Source: Nostoc sp. FACHB-152
GTDB lineage: Bacteria > Cyanobacteriota > Cyanobacteriia > Cyanobacteriales > Nostocaceae
Reading direction: 5' to 3'
Length of the DNA: 64,000 bases
Assembly (NCBI RefSeq): GCF_014697475.1
Contig: NZ_JACJRV010000002.1
Span: 339,572 to 403,571, forward strand
Shown: positions 28,355-37,771 of the stretch, one piece after another
How the letters are laid out: each line of letters starts with the position of its first letter
Position numbering within the stretch: the first letter of the stretch is position 1
Notes under the pieces: model-generated
What the model was told of the DNA's origin: nothing
The model's input: the letters and a program-made list of their open reading frames with translations, nothing else
The model's database searches: none
Translations under genes and position numbers: made by a program

Positions 28355-29812
28355 CTATAGTTGCGGTTGGCGTAAGTGCCAATTAGTAGCTTGTTCATAA
28401 GCGTAAGCTACTTGGAATAATTGGTCTTCTCGCAACACCTTGCCAATTAATTGCAGTCCAATGGGCATACCGTTGTCATCAAAACCGCAAGGTAAGCTGA
28501 TACCCGGTAACCCTGCTAGGTTTACCGGAATAGTCATCAAGTCGTTTAGGTACATACTCAAGGGATCAGTGGTTTTTTCCCCAGCTTTGAATGCCGTAGT
28601 AGGAGCAGTAGGAGTAACTAAGACATCAACTTTTTTAAACGCATTTTCAAAGTCTTGCTTAATTAAAGTACGGACTTTTTGCGCTTTAAGATAGTAAGCA
28701 TCATAATACCCCGCCGAAAGTGCATATGTGCCAATCATGATTCGGCGTTTGACTTCCGCGCCAAAACCTGTTGCACGGGTACGAGTGTACATAGACAACA
28801 AATTCTCTGCGTCAGGTGTACGCAAGCCATATTTCACGCCATCGTAACGAGCTAAGTTGGCAGATGCTTCTGAAGGAGCGATGATGTAGTAGCTTGGTAA
28901 ACCGTAGCGGAAACGAGGACAGGAGATAACATGAATCTCTGCGCCCAAAGCTTGTAATTGGTCAATAGCTTTGGTAACAGCTTGTTCAACAACAGAGTCT
29001 AAACCTTCGCCAAAAGTTTCTGTAATTACGCCAATTCGTATTTTGCCTCTAGCTTTGAGGTCTGGCCTGAAGCTAGCTGTGTAGTCAGGAATTTCTACTT
29101 TTAGGCTAGTGGAATCTTTAGAATCATAACCTGCGATCGCTCTCAACAAAATTGCGGCATCTTCTACTGTGCGTCCAAAAGGCCCAATTTGATCCAAAGA
29201 CGAAGCATAAGCCACCAAACCATATCGAGAAACTAAGCCGTAGGTTGGCTTCATCCCCACTACACCACAAAAAGACGCTGGTTGACGAATTGAGCCACCA
29301 GTATCAGAACCAAGGGAAACAACGCATTCTCCCCCTGCTACAGCTGCGGCTGACCCTCCAGAAGAACCACCAGGAACCCGCGATAAGTCCCAAGGATTGG
29401 CTGTCACTTGGTAAGCAGAACTTTCTGTAGAACTACCCATTGCAAACTCATCCAGATTGGTTTTGCCCACCATGACAGCCCCAGCATCAAACAATTTTTG
29501 TGTCACAGTTGATTCATAGGGTGGCACAAAATTTTCTAAAATCCGAGAGGCACAGGTAGTCGGAATTCCCTTAGTACACATATTGTCCTTAATTCCGATC
29601 GGAATTCCAGCCAGTATGGAGATTTCTTCACCAGCTGCGATTTTGGCATCTACTGCACGAGCCTGCTCTAACGCCTGTTGCGCTGTCACGTGCAAGAAAC
29701 TGTGCAATTTCGGCTCTAACGCTTGAATTTTATCTAAAGCTTCTTGGGTAATTTCAACAGCAGAACGTTCTTTTTTAACTAGCTGTTCGTGCAACTCGCG
29801 TATGGATGCCAT
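28355..29812 (-). CDS. gatA: Asp-tRNA(Asn)/Glu-tRNA(Gln) amidotransferase subunit A
   Basis: 485 residues, the usual GatA length. The amidase Ser-cisSer-Lys triad is visible: Lys in [13 protein letters not shown], and serines in [14 protein letters not shown] and [18 protein letters not shown]. GatA releases ammonia from glutamine for the GatCAB complex, which makes Gln-tRNA(Gln) in organisms lacking GlnRS. gatB and gatC are not nearby. Confidence 0.95.
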   Translation of the reverse strand: MASIRELHEQLVKKERSAVEITQEALDKIQALEPKLHSFLHVTAQQALEQARAVDAKIAAGEEISILAGIPIGIKDNMCTKGIPTTCASRILENFVPPYESTVTQKLFDAGAVMVGKTNLDEFAMGSSTESSAYQVTANPWDLSRVPGGSSGGSAAAVAGGECVVSLGSDTGGSIRQPASFCGVVGMKPTYGLVSRYGLVAYASSLDQIGPFGRTVEDAAILLRAIAGYDSKDSTSLKVEIPDYTASFRPDLKARGKIRIGVITETFGEGLDSVVEQAVTKAIDQLQALGAEIHVISCPRFRYGLPSYYIIAPSEASANLARYDGVKYGLRTPDAENLLSMYTRTRATGFGAEVKRRIMIGTYALSAGYYDAYYLKAQKVRTLIKQDFENAFKKVDVLVTPTAPTTAFKAGEKTTDPLSMYLNDLMTIPVNLAGLPGISLPCGFDDNGMPIGLQLIGKVLREDQLFQVAYAYEQATNWHLRQPQL

Positions 29813-30036
29813 GACTGCTCCCTTTGTAACTCAAGTCCTTGATTTTAGTACATATTGCAGAGTATTAGGAAAGTAGGAAGCGTAAAGTGTGAAGTATAAA
29901 ATATAAATTTCAGATACCCTACCTTCGCAGACTACCCCAGACTTCAGTCTGATGGGCTATTTTCTAGCTAGCAGCAATGCCAAGCGGGAACAGCCTTTAA
30001 CCTTAATACTTCACAGTTCCTAATCTTGGAAAAAAA

Positions 30037-30127
30037 CCAGTACATTATTACCTGCCTTCTTTGCTATTGCCTATTGCCTATTACCTGACTACACAAGTAT
30101 GTTCAGCAACAAACCAGATTCCTATAT
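30037..30127 (+). repeat. Dispersed element, copy d
   Basis: CCAGTACATTATTACCTGCC, the heptamer run CTATTGCCTATTGCCTATTA, then CTACACAAGTATGTTCAGC and AAACCAGATTCCTATA. The same order occurs inverted at 34196-34286 and partly at 35850-35922. Confidence 0.65.
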
Positions 30128-30240
30128 TACAGTTTAAATACAGCAAATATATACTTGATAACCGTATGTTTGCAAATCATCAAATTTGAATTGTTAACTT
30201 AGATATAAATATCAGTTATTGTCGTGTTATAGGACAGATG

Positions 30241-30324
30241 TAGCAATCCTATTGGATTTACAAATTACTTATGGAGGCAGGCAATAGGCAATAGATTTGT
30301 TTGAATCTCCTACAGGGATTGCTA
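30241..30324 (-). repeat. Dispersed palindromic element, copy e (full, 84 bp)
   Basis: TAGCAATCC at 30241-30249 and GGATTGCTA at 30316-30324 are perfect 9-bp inverted ends; the inside is the reverse of copies a and c. Confidence 0.75.
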
Positions 30325-30434
30325 TAGCAGTCAATGTTAGCAGTCAATTTCTTCTTTTTGTGTTTCCCTAAAATATCATCTTGCTCACTGGCGCAATATT
30401 CAATTATATAAAGTTTGTTTTGGAGGTTAGAGAA

Positions 30435-30542
30435 ATGGTAAAAATAATGACTCGTCAATATGTAGGGCAAGAAAAAGTATATGACATTGGAGTAGAAAAC
30501 AACCATAATTTTGTAATTAAAAATGGATTAATTGCTTCTAAT
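30435..30542 (+). other. DnaE split intein, C-fragment (Int-C)
   Basis: 36 residues ending in ASN, followed by Cys+1 of the extein (TGC at 30543-30545). VYDIGVENNHNFVIKNG is the C-terminal intein block with the conserved DIGVE and HNF motifs. The final Asn cyclises and the Cys is the nucleophile in known family chemistry. Confidence 0.95.
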
Positions 30543-31781
30543 TGCTTTAATAAATCTCACTCTACCGCTTATGGCTATGTTACTTATCAAACTGCATATT
30601 TAAAAGCTAATTATCCGTTGGAATATATGGCAGCACTGTTGACAGCAAACAGTGGCGATACAGACAAGGTGCAGAAATATATCTCCACCTGTTTAAGTAT
30701 GAATATTCAAATTGAACCGCCGGATATTAATAGATCGGGTGTAGATTTTACGCCATTAGGAGACAAGATTTTATTCGGATTTTCCGCAGTACGTAACGTT
30801 GGACAAAATGCGATCGCTTGTATTTTAGAAGCGCGAGAAGCAACCGGAGAGTTTAAATCACTGTCAGATTTTTGCGATCGCGTAGATTTGCGCTCCGTCA
30901 ACCGTCGAACTTTAGAATCTCTGATATACTGTGGAGCCTTTGACAAAATTCAACCCAATCGCCATCAATTAATCAAAGACCTAGAATTGGTTTATGATTG
31001 GGCGCAATCGCGCGCAAAAGATAGAGCTAGCGGTCAAGGAAACTTGTTTGATTTATTAGGTGGATTTTCTACTACTGTAAAACAAACTAATAACGTTTTT
31101 GATTCTGCACCTAAAGCCCAACCTGTACCAGACTTTCCACCGCAGAAAAAGTTGCAGATGGAAAAAGAACTGCTGGGATTTTATGTATCAGATCATCCCC
31201 TCAAAGCTATCAAGTCTTCATCTTCTGTTCTAGCACCGATAAACCTTTCCCAACTTAATGAACAGAAAGAAGACGCATTACTTTGTGCGGTTGTGATGTT
31301 AAACAATGTGAAAAAAGTCACAACCAAAAAAGGCGACCAAATGGCAATATTGCAAATAGAAGATTTATCGGGACAATCAGAAGCAGTTGTCTTCCCTAGA
31401 ACTTATGAACGCATTAGTGAATTACTACAAGTTGATTCTCGATTAATTATTTGGGGTAAAGTTGACCGACGAGATGAACAAGTGCAATTAATTGTCGAAG
31501 ATGTAGAAGCAGTAGAAACAGTTCAAATGGTCATGGTAGAGTTAACACTCCAACAAGCAACCGCCATTGAAGAACGCGATCATTTAAGAAAAATTTTAAA
31601 AGAACTTGCCGGTGAGAAAGAAAAAGCAAAAGTTCCTGTAATTGGAATTATCCAGGCTGGTAACTCTCGTCAACTTGTCCGCTTTGGACGGCAATTTTGG
31701 GTGCAAGATGCACGTTCAACTGTTGTGTTACTTCAGAATGCTAAATTTCCTGCTCATGTAAAACATTTGACAGGTAATTAA
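30435..31781 (+). CDS. dnaE: DNA polymerase III alpha subunit, C-terminal half with split-intein C-fragment
   Basis: 448 residues. The first 36 (MVKIMTRQYVGQ to GLIASN) are the C-terminal piece of the cyanobacterial split DnaE intein; CFNKSHSTAYGYV then begins the C-extein. The extein carries the helix-hairpin-helix region (NRRTLESLIYCGAFD), and an OB-fold (LLCAVVMLNNVKKVTTKKGDQM, LIIWGKVDRRDEQVQL). The N-half gene is elsewhere in the genome, and protein trans-splicing joins the halves into the replicative polymerase. GGAGG lies before the ATG. Confidence 0.95.
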   Translation: MVKIMTRQYVGQEKVYDIGVENNHNFVIKNGLIASNCFNKSHSTAYGYVTYQTAYLKANYPLEYMAALLTANSGDTDKVQKYISTCLSMNIQIEPPDINRSGVDFTPLGDKILFGFSAVRNVGQNAIACILEAREATGEFKSLSDFCDRVDLRSVNRRTLESLIYCGAFDKIQPNRHQLIKDLELVYDWAQSRAKDRASGQGNLFDLLGGFSTTVKQTNNVFDSAPKAQPVPDFPPQKKLQMEKELLGFYVSDHPLKAIKSSSSVLAPINLSQLNEQKEDALLCAVVMLNNVKKVTTKKGDQMAILQIEDLSGQSEAVVFPRTYERISELLQVDSRLIIWGKVDRRDEQVQLIVEDVEAVETVQMVMVELTLQQATAIEERDHLRKILKELAGEKEKAKVPVIGIIQAGNSRQLVRFGRQFWVQDARSTVVLLQNAKFPAHVKHLTGN

Positions 31782-32001
31782 TTTAGATTGCTAAGAAAAT
31801 AAGTAACGTTTATTACCTCTTTTTGGACACACAAAAACTAGTTGTAAGTTAAAAAGTGCTTCGTCAACAGTAGATTGCCGTAGCAACGTTGTAGTCGGTT
31901 CATTTTTTTAGTGGCTTATGCGGATGATGTTTTTCTGTAGATGAGAGTATCTTTTTATGCCATAGGGTGTTGGTATAAGCTAGGGAAGGAGTTAAAACTT
32001 G

Positions 32002-32541
32002 ATGATTGCAAATGATCTATATAAATTTGTTTCTTATTGTAAAAAAATTCAACCTCAAACCCAAGAAGATATTAAACAGTTCTTTGAAGGTGTGATTGTT
32101 TTTCCTTACGATAAGGAACTTCTTTTGCAAGCTTACTTGTTTTTAAACATTAAAACTCTATTTCCTAATTGCTGCGAATTACTGTTATTTGAAAAATCTC
32201 CAATTGCAGATTATACAGATTTAGGTAAGTGTGATTTTGTTTATCTGACATTACAAGGGAATTTATTTTTAATTGAAACTAAATTTATCGATACAGAAGC
32301 AACAGGAGCAACAGAAAGAAAAAGAAGAAACAAACACAGAAACAAAGTATTTGAACAAGTTATGACTTTAAAAAACAGATTTAGTGAATATTGGGATATT
32401 CGGTTGGAACAATTAGAATGTGGGGTTTTTACTACAGATGCAGAGGTTGACTGGCGAGGCACTGGCGTGAATGTGATCACGAAATCAGTATCAATTGAGC
32501 AACTGGAAAAGTGGCGCAGAAATTATAGAAGAATTAACTAA
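32002..32541 (+). CDS. Possible PD-(D/E)XK nuclease-like protein
   Basis: 179 residues; the ATG at 32002 follows GGAG by ten bases. Not recognised as a named family. GKCDFVYLTLQGNLFLIETKF has Asp 78 and Glu 92-X-Lys 94 on two adjacent predicted strands, the D...ExK layout of PD-(D/E)XK nucleases. A basic stretch (ERKRRNKHRNKVFEQVMTLKNRF) follows, then a C-terminal strand-rich part. No methylase or partner gene is next to it, so a restriction role is not supported. It might be a solitary nuclease domain or a degraded effector. Confidence 0.6.
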   Translation: MIANDLYKFVSYCKKIQPQTQEDIKQFFEGVIVFPYDKELLLQAYLFLNIKTLFPNCCELLLFEKSPIADYTDLGKCDFVYLTLQGNLFLIETKFIDTEATGATERKRRNKHRNKVFEQVMTLKNRFSEYWDIRLEQLECGVFTTDAEVDWRGTGVNVITKSVSIEQLEKWRRNYRRIN

Positions 32542-32614
32542 ATATTGTTCTAGTTATATTTATCTAAAATTTAATTTTTATTTAAGTGTAATTTTATGCC
32601 AATATCAAAATTAA

Positions 32615-32648
32615 TAGAGACGCGAAACTTCGCGTCTCTAATTTTTTG
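32615..32648 (+). terminator. Strong hairpin followed by T-run
   Basis: TAGAGACGCGA pairs with TCGCGTCTCTA (to 32640), followed by ATTTTTTGG. A good Rho-independent terminator for the gene ending at 32541; also a member of the dispersed TAGAGACG palindromes. Confidence 0.65.
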
Positions 32649-32778
32649 GTTATTTCTTTAAATCACAAGTGGCTTTTTATTGCCAAAGACACAAGAATAC
32701 AGCAATTGAAGCAAGATGCTACCAGATTTAAAGAATATTGCTATTTTCTCTAAATCATGGTTTTGGAAGTTTCAGCAG

Positions 32779-33966
32779 TTATTCAAAACTAACGTTTTTC
32801 CGACCTTTGCGTCTGGCTACAACTAAACCACCAATAGCCATCAAACCAATTAATGCAGATGGTTCTGGTACGGGTGCAGTTTGATAATTTTTGTAATTTT
32901 TAGTCCAGGAGTAGATACCAGTATGAGATGTTGTATCAGTTGCCGCGCGATCGCCTGCTATTGCACCTGAATCTACAGCTGAAAAGCCATAGGCATAACT
33001 AACTTGGTTATTGAAATTAACTTTGGCAATTTCACTAAATTGGAACGGAGTATTTTGTTCTAATGCTGTTTTTGCTAATTTAAACAGCATAGTATCAAAT
33101 ACTACATTTCCTGTGGAGTTACGGCTAAAATCAGGTGAGACTCCTAAATAATTTGGATTAGTTACGCTTTTGTTGTAAGTTGGGTTGGGAATGCTTTTGT
33201 TGTAAGTCGGGTTAGCAACAGTTTTGCCACTTACAACTATAGTTTTTCTTGTATCTATAATTGTTGCGCGGGTATCTATAACTGTTTTGCGGGTATCTAC
33301 AATTGTTGGACTTAAATCTAAATGTCCAACTAAGTCAATTTTCAAATCTTTAGTTGCTTGATTGTATGATACATCTCCAATGTTAGGGTCACCAGCCGCG
33401 TTAAAACCATTGGTGCTGAGATAACTAACTAGGGAAGTAAAGTTGGAATTAAAATCTTTAAGCATATTAGAACCAGGAGTGGTTGTAATACCTGACATTA
33501 AGCCGCCGTAAGTGTCACGAAATCCTGTTAGCCACCCTGTTGCTAATGTACCATCAGCCCAATCAGCCTTAGTTACACTTTCAATTTTGATAGTATTCTT
33601 GCCCAGATTTGCTGTAAACCCTACATGGTCTGTGACTGTTTCACCTGATGTAAATAGTTCAACGTTGGTAGTTCTATCGTTATCTGTTAAAGCTGCGGTG
33701 GCTTTACTGATACTGCCTTTGTTGCTGTAATCGTTTAAAACTTGTCGGTTCACACCACCGATGCCAGTGTTATCGTATACAGCAGCACCGGGGGCATAAT
33801 TCCAGCTGTTGATGTTGGGTGCTGATGTATTAGCGACACCGTTGGTGGTGAATTGAATATTAGTAGGTCTAGTAAGGCCAGTAGCGAAAGCCGCACTGGT
33901 GGAGAGTGTAGTTATGCTTGCGGCGATTGAAGTACCAATCAAAACTTTCTTAATATATGTTGCCAT
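32779..33966 (-). CDS. PEP-CTERM sorting-domain exported protein
   Basis: 395 residues. Signal peptide MATYIKKVLIGTSIAASITT with cleavage near AFATG. The C-terminus has the PEP-CTERM signal: VPEPSALIGLMAIGGLVVARRK, a Pro-Glu-Pro box, a hydrophobic helix and a basic cluster. The domain is sorted and cleaved by exosortase in known systems. The middle has internal repeats: VIDTRATIIDTRKTI and NPTYNKSIPNPTYNKSVTNPNY. Function unknown; probably surface or extracellular. It is flanked by regions with no transport genes. Confidence 0.85.
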   Translation of the reverse strand: MATYIKKVLIGTSIAASITTLSTSAAFATGLTRPTNIQFTTNGVANTSAPNINSWNYAPGAAVYDNTGIGGVNRQVLNDYSNKGSISKATAALTDNDRTTNVELFTSGETVTDHVGFTANLGKNTIKIESVTKADWADGTLATGWLTGFRDTYGGLMSGITTTPGSNMLKDFNSNFTSLVSYLSTNGFNAAGDPNIGDVSYNQATKDLKIDLVGHLDLSPTIVDTRKTVIDTRATIIDTRKTIVVSGKTVANPTYNKSIPNPTYNKSVTNPNYLGVSPDFSRNSTGNVVFDTMLFKLAKTALEQNTPFQFSEIAKVNFNNQVSYAYGFSAVDSGAIAGDRAATDTTSHTGIYSWTKNYKNYQTAPVPEPSALIGLMAIGGLVVARRKGRKNVSFE

Positions 33967-34620
33967 CTTTATCTCTTGTAAATAGACTAAAACATCTCAA
34001 TACAATAGCTACTTTAGTGTTATATCTACTTTCTTTGGGTAAAGTTAGGGTGAATTTATCGCAATTTTTGGTTCAATAAAAAACCATTTCAATACTTATA
34101 GTATTTAGTGTTTTTACCGATTTTAATAGATAATACTGATGGCTAAGAAAGCAGGAAAAATGATTTAAAAAAAGTCAGAGATAATACGCATAGTTATAGA
34201 GGAAGCCGCTTTGATTACTGAACATACTTGTGTAGTCAGGCAATAGGCAACCCAAAAGAAGGCAGGTAACAATGTACTGATTTTTTCAAAAATCAAATAC
34301 TAGTCCTATATATATCAATTTTATTTGCCTTTGCTATAGCCGTCCTATTTTGTTGTGCAATTTAGAGCGATGACTTCGCCAAGGCACTTAAATGTACTAG
34401 TAAAACCAGTAATTTTTTGCTCTATTTTCTAAAATTTCTGGCTGATACTTTTAATAACTATATATTTCATTTTTTGGGAGTTCCTTGCTCAACGCCACCA
34501 TCAAACAATCTTTAGCTAATAAAGTTACTAAACTCATCCAAACCCCTGATAAAACGATGGATTTTTGGTGTTAGTGCGTAATTATAGTTTTATAGTACAA
34601 AAATACTATAAACTACTAAA
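33967..34620. other. Intergenic region with dispersed element f
   Basis: No gene found in 654 bp. It holds the inverted copy f of the dispersed family and AT-rich sequence that should contain promoters for both flanking divergent genes. Confidence 0.4.
34196..34286 (-). repeat. Dispersed element, copy f
   Basis: Reverse complement reads CAGTACATTGTTACCTGCC, then TGCCTATTGCCTGACTACAC and AAGTATGTTCAG, as in copy d. Confidence 0.6.
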
Positions 34621-35151
34621 ATGCCTAACAAGCTCAGTAGCTTTATCACAGGAACTATGAAAGAAATCGAACCAAGATCCAACAGTTCCAGTTTGCCCCC
34701 CTTGTCCTTGTCGCAGCCTGCAATAGTGCCACTGCAACCGCAAAAGGAAAAAATTATCAGTGGTTGGGAGCGTTTAGTGGCACAAGCGCAGACTATCAAT
34801 CAAATGGCAGCAGAGTTAGAAGCTGAGATTTTAGAGTTGAAAGCTATAGTCAGTGCTATCGACAGCCAGATTAATTATCTGCAAGGGAATCGTCAAGCGC
34901 GTCGCAGCATTTGTAAGTATTTGACTATTAGCGTCCCCTGGGTGAGACAAAAGTCAGATGAGTCTTTAATTTTGACAACACGGAAAATAGATTTATTCCG
35001 AGCCGAACGAGAAGCGGCGTTATTAGCGCAGAAACTACGGCAACAAAGTAAAAAGAAAAAATTGGCAGCGCAACGACACAAAAGAAACCAACGTACAGCA
35101 ATTACTGATATGAGCCGCTCTGTGCAGGAGACATTATTCAACAAATCTTAA
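34621..35151 (+). CDS. Coiled-coil protein, unknown
   Basis: 176 residues. A Ser/Pro-rich N-terminus (about 1-45) precedes a heptad-like helix (TINQMAAELEAEILELKAIVSAID). The C-terminal third is strongly basic (RQQSKKKKLAAQRHKRNQRT) and could bind nucleic acid (inference). No family recognised. No ribosome site is obvious before the ATG, so the start is uncertain. Confidence 0.5.
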   Translation: MPNKLSSFITGTMKEIEPRSNSSSLPPLSLSQPAIVPLQPQKEKIISGWERLVAQAQTINQMAAELEAEILELKAIVSAIDSQINYLQGNRQARRSICKYLTISVPWVRQKSDESLILTTRKIDLFRAEREAALLAQKLRQQSKKKKLAAQRHKRNQRTAITDMSRSVQETLFNKS

Positions 35152-35351
35152 GATAATCAAGATTTAACTGTAGTACACCTCATTGGCTGTAACGGTTATG
35201 CTGATTTAAGTGGCACTGGTAATTTTTTGCCAGATGCCACACTGTCGTCATTAGACGAAAAAAATTGCCCTCATAGTTGTACTTTGGCAACAGCTAGAAT
35301 GCAACAACGGGGACGATCAATCAATCAGCGTATAAAAGGGGTACAGAAAAG

Positions 35352-35687
35352 GTGTTAAGTATAAAGACACTTTTAGTGATTATCGTTGGTTTTTTACCGT
35401 CCCTATTCTCCTTATGGTTAATTCGTAAAACTCATTTACGGATACGTACCCAGCTGAGACAAGCAAGCATGAATTTTTCAGGGACAAGGGGAAGACAAAA
35501 TATCATCAGACCAATGGAAGGCGATCGCTATTATATAGAAGGGGTAGGCTACCTTATAGGTGATATCAGTTGCAAATTTAACGCCCGTTCTGGCTATATT
35601 CGCTGTGCCGTTAACCCCTGTGGCCCTTGTCAAGGTTGCCGTTTTTATGAAGCTAAAGAATTTACTGGTAGCGAAAATCAAGTTTAA
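35352..35687 (+). CDS. Small cysteine-rich membrane-anchored protein (DUF6464-like)
   Basis: 111 residues, GTG start. One N-terminal membrane helix (LLVIIVGFLPSLFSLWLI) and a C-terminal cysteine cluster: ISCKFNARSGYIRCAVNPCGPCQGCRFYE. The pattern with CAVNP and CXXC matches my memory of the cyanobacterial DUF6464 family; function unknown. Metal or redox function is only a guess from the cysteines. Confidence 0.65.
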   Translation: MLSIKTLLVIIVGFLPSLFSLWLIRKTHLRIRTQLRQASMNFSGTRGRQNIIRPMEGDRYYIEGVGYLIGDISCKFNARSGYIRCAVNPCGPCQGCRFYEAKEFTGSENQV

Positions 35688-35849
35688 GTAATCAGCGCGT
35701 GAATATAGCTGTAGGATTGGCAGGCGCGATCGCACCTACAATTTACAAATCAAGCCTTTGTTTAAATATTTATGGAAAGGCTCAACATCAAAATTGGATT
35801 AAAACAAAATCAATCCAGACTCTACAAAATTTATCGGTGCGTTACGGCT

Positions 35850-35922
35850 TACCTACCTTCTTTGCTATTGCCTGTTGTCTACCTACACCAATATGTTAAG
35901 TAATCAAACCGGATTGCTATAG
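35850..35922 (+). repeat. Dispersed element, copy g
   Basis: CTACCTTCTTTGCTATTGCC to AAACCGGATTGCTATAG, ending 6 bp before the fdhD start codon. Its right end joins the d-type interior to the GGATTGCTA terminus of the a/c/e type. Confidence 0.65.
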
Positions 35923-35928
35923 TAATGA

Positions 35929-36768
35929 ATGAAAAACCCTAATAAAAGCAAAACTAAAACGCAAGTGTGGGTAGTTGAAAATGGCAAAAAACGCCTGCGA
36001 CAAGACCAACTCACTACCGAAGAACCTTTAGAAATTCGCCTTTCTCCACATCGCACCTTAGCTTTAACGATGCGAACACCAGGAACAGATTTTGCATTAG
36101 TGGCTGGTTTTTTGTTTAGTGAAGGTGTGATTAATTGTCGAGACGATATTCAACGAATGAGCTATTGCACTGATGAATCGGTGGATGGTGAGCAGCGTTA
36201 TAACATTATTAATGTGGAATTTAAATCAGGGCTAAATCCAAATTTACAGCCTTTAGAACGGCATTTTTATACTAATAGTGCTTGCGGAGTTTGTGGTAAA
36301 GCCAACATCGAAGCTTTGCGCTTGCGGGGTCATGCGATGATTACTTCAGATTTAATTGTTCAGCCTGAGATTATCTATAGCTTACCGGAGAAACTGCGAT
36401 CGCATCAAGGTATCTTCACGGCCACAGGAGGTTTACACGCAGCTGCCGTATTCAATGCTCAAGGAAATTTGTTAAATCTGCAAGAAGATGTTGGTCGTCA
36501 CAATGCTTTAGATAAATTGATAGGTACAGCTTTGCTAGGTGACGAGTTACCTTTTAACAATCATATTGTTATGGTTAGCGGACGTTCTAGTTTTGAGATA
36601 TTGCAAAAATCTTTAGTAGCTGGAGTTCCCCTTGTTTGTTCGGTTTCCGCGCCTAGTAGTTTGGCGGTGTCTGTCGCTCAAGAATTTGGGATTACTTTAA
36701 TTGGATTTTTACGTGGAGAACGCTTCAATATTTATACTGGATGGGAAAGGTTAAATATTTCTTCTTAA
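35929..36768 (+). CDS. fdhD: Formate dehydrogenase accessory sulfurtransferase FdhD
   Basis: 279 residues. The hallmark SACGVCGK (Cys pair near residue 125) is present, with TMRTPGTDFALVAGFLFSEGV, FTATGGLHAAAVF and EDVGRHNALDKLIG. FdhD passes sulfur from IscS to the molybdenum cofactor of formate dehydrogenase. No formate dehydrogenase gene lies in the window. It is 10 bp upstream of a VOC gene and may be co-transcribed with it. Confidence 0.95.
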   Translation: MKNPNKSKTKTQVWVVENGKKRLRQDQLTTEEPLEIRLSPHRTLALTMRTPGTDFALVAGFLFSEGVINCRDDIQRMSYCTDESVDGEQRYNIINVEFKSGLNPNLQPLERHFYTNSACGVCGKANIEALRLRGHAMITSDLIVQPEIIYSLPEKLRSHQGIFTATGGLHAAAVFNAQGNLLNLQEDVGRHNALDKLIGTALLGDELPFNNHIVMVSGRSSFEILQKSLVAGVPLVCSVSAPSSLAVSVAQEFGITLIGFLRGERFNIYTGWERLNISS

Positions 36769-36778
36769 GCGCAAAATT

Positions 36779-37315
36779 ATGACAGAGTTTCAAATTAAGG
36801 GAATCAACCATATCGCTTTAGTTTGTAAAGATATGGCACGAACTGTGGATTTTTACACAAACACGCTAGAAATGAAGCTCATCAAAACTATCGTTCTACC
36901 TGATGGTGGCCAGCACTTCTTTTTTGACATCGGTAATGGTGATGCTTTGGCTTTTTTCTGGTTTCCCAATGCACCACAAGCCGCACCCGGTATTGCATCT
37001 GTCAGTCCTGATGTTTGGCAAACTGGTAATCTAACCACAGCACATGGCTCATTAAACCATTTGGCATTTAATGTTCCTGGAGAAAAAATAGAAGAGTATA
37101 GAGAAAAACTTATTGCTAAAGGTGTACAAGTAACTCCTGTTTTACATCATGCTGATGTGCCTTCTGGCTTTGTTCCCGAACCTGATGAAACTACGTTTAT
37201 CTCGTCGATTTATTTCTTTGATCCCGATGGTATTTTGCTAGAGTTTGCCTCAAATCTGCGTACTTTGGGCGATCAGGTACGCGATTTACAACATCAACCA
37301 GCTACAGCAAATTAA
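36779..37315 (+). CDS. VOC (glyoxalase/dioxygenase) superfamily protein
   Basis: 178 residues, one vicinal-oxygen-chelate domain. Metal-ligand candidates are His in GINHIALVCKDM, His in LNHLAFNVPG and Glu in PDGILLEFASNL. The paired beta-alpha-beta-beta-beta modules are visible. Substrate unknown. Its stop overlaps the next start (TAATG). Confidence 0.8.
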   Translation: MTEFQIKGINHIALVCKDMARTVDFYTNTLEMKLIKTIVLPDGGQHFFFDIGNGDALAFFWFPNAPQAAPGIASVSPDVWQTGNLTTAHGSLNHLAFNVPGEKIEEYREKLIAKGVQVTPVLHHADVPSGFVPEPDETTFISSIYFFDPDGILLEFASNLRTLGDQVRDLQHQPATAN

Positions 37316-37701
37316 TGGCTTTTCAATATACTGAGGCATATGTGGCGATCGCAACAGTTAATCACGATATTTTAGTAGATTTCTATACCCGGTTGTTCGC
37401 AAAAGCTCCTCAGACTCTGATTCCCAATGTTTATGCAGAGTTTCAGCTGACGGGGGTGAGATTGGGTATTTTTCACCCTAAAAAAAGTCAAGAGTTAGAA
37501 TTCGAGAACTCAACTAAAAGTAAGATAAGTTTGTGTATAGAGGTGAGTAACCTAGAAGCAGCGATCGCACATTTAACAAATTTAGGCTATTCTCCACCTG
37601 GAAACATCTCTATCGCTTCCCACGGACGAGAAATTTATGCCTACGATCCTGAAGGTAATCGTCTAATTCTGCATCAAGCTAAGGGAGTCAATGGTCGATA
37701 G
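37315..37701 (+). CDS. Small VOC superfamily protein
   Basis: 128 residues, second VOC domain, coupled to the previous gene by a one-base overlap. It lacks the usual first His (AYVAIATVNHDI), but has FQLTGVRLGIFHP and YAYDPEGNRLILHQ. The loss of a ligand suggests it may bind rather than catalyse, or pair with its neighbour (inference). Its last codons enter a heptamer-type repeat (GTCAATGGTCGATAGTC). Confidence 0.7.
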   Translation: MAFQYTEAYVAIATVNHDILVDFYTRLFAKAPQTLIPNVYAEFQLTGVRLGIFHPKKSQELEFENSTKSKISLCIEVSNLEAAIAHLTNLGYSPPGNISIASHGREIYAYDPEGNRLILHQAKGVNGR

Positions 37702-37771
37702 TCATTGGTCATTTGTTATTTCTCCTCTTGTTTTCCCCACTCCCAATTCCCCACTCCCTAATTTATTGAAT

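Larger units (their letters stand above)
29813..30434. other. Repeat-rich region between gatA and dnaE-C
   Basis: No gene. It carries two dispersed elements (copies d and e) and the ribosome site GGAGG before the dnaE-C start. The split-DnaE promoter must lie here. Confidence 0.5.

Noticed and set aside
32002..32541. Restriction-modification or toxin-antitoxin system
   Set aside because: Only a single gene is present, with no methylase, antitoxin or partner next to it.
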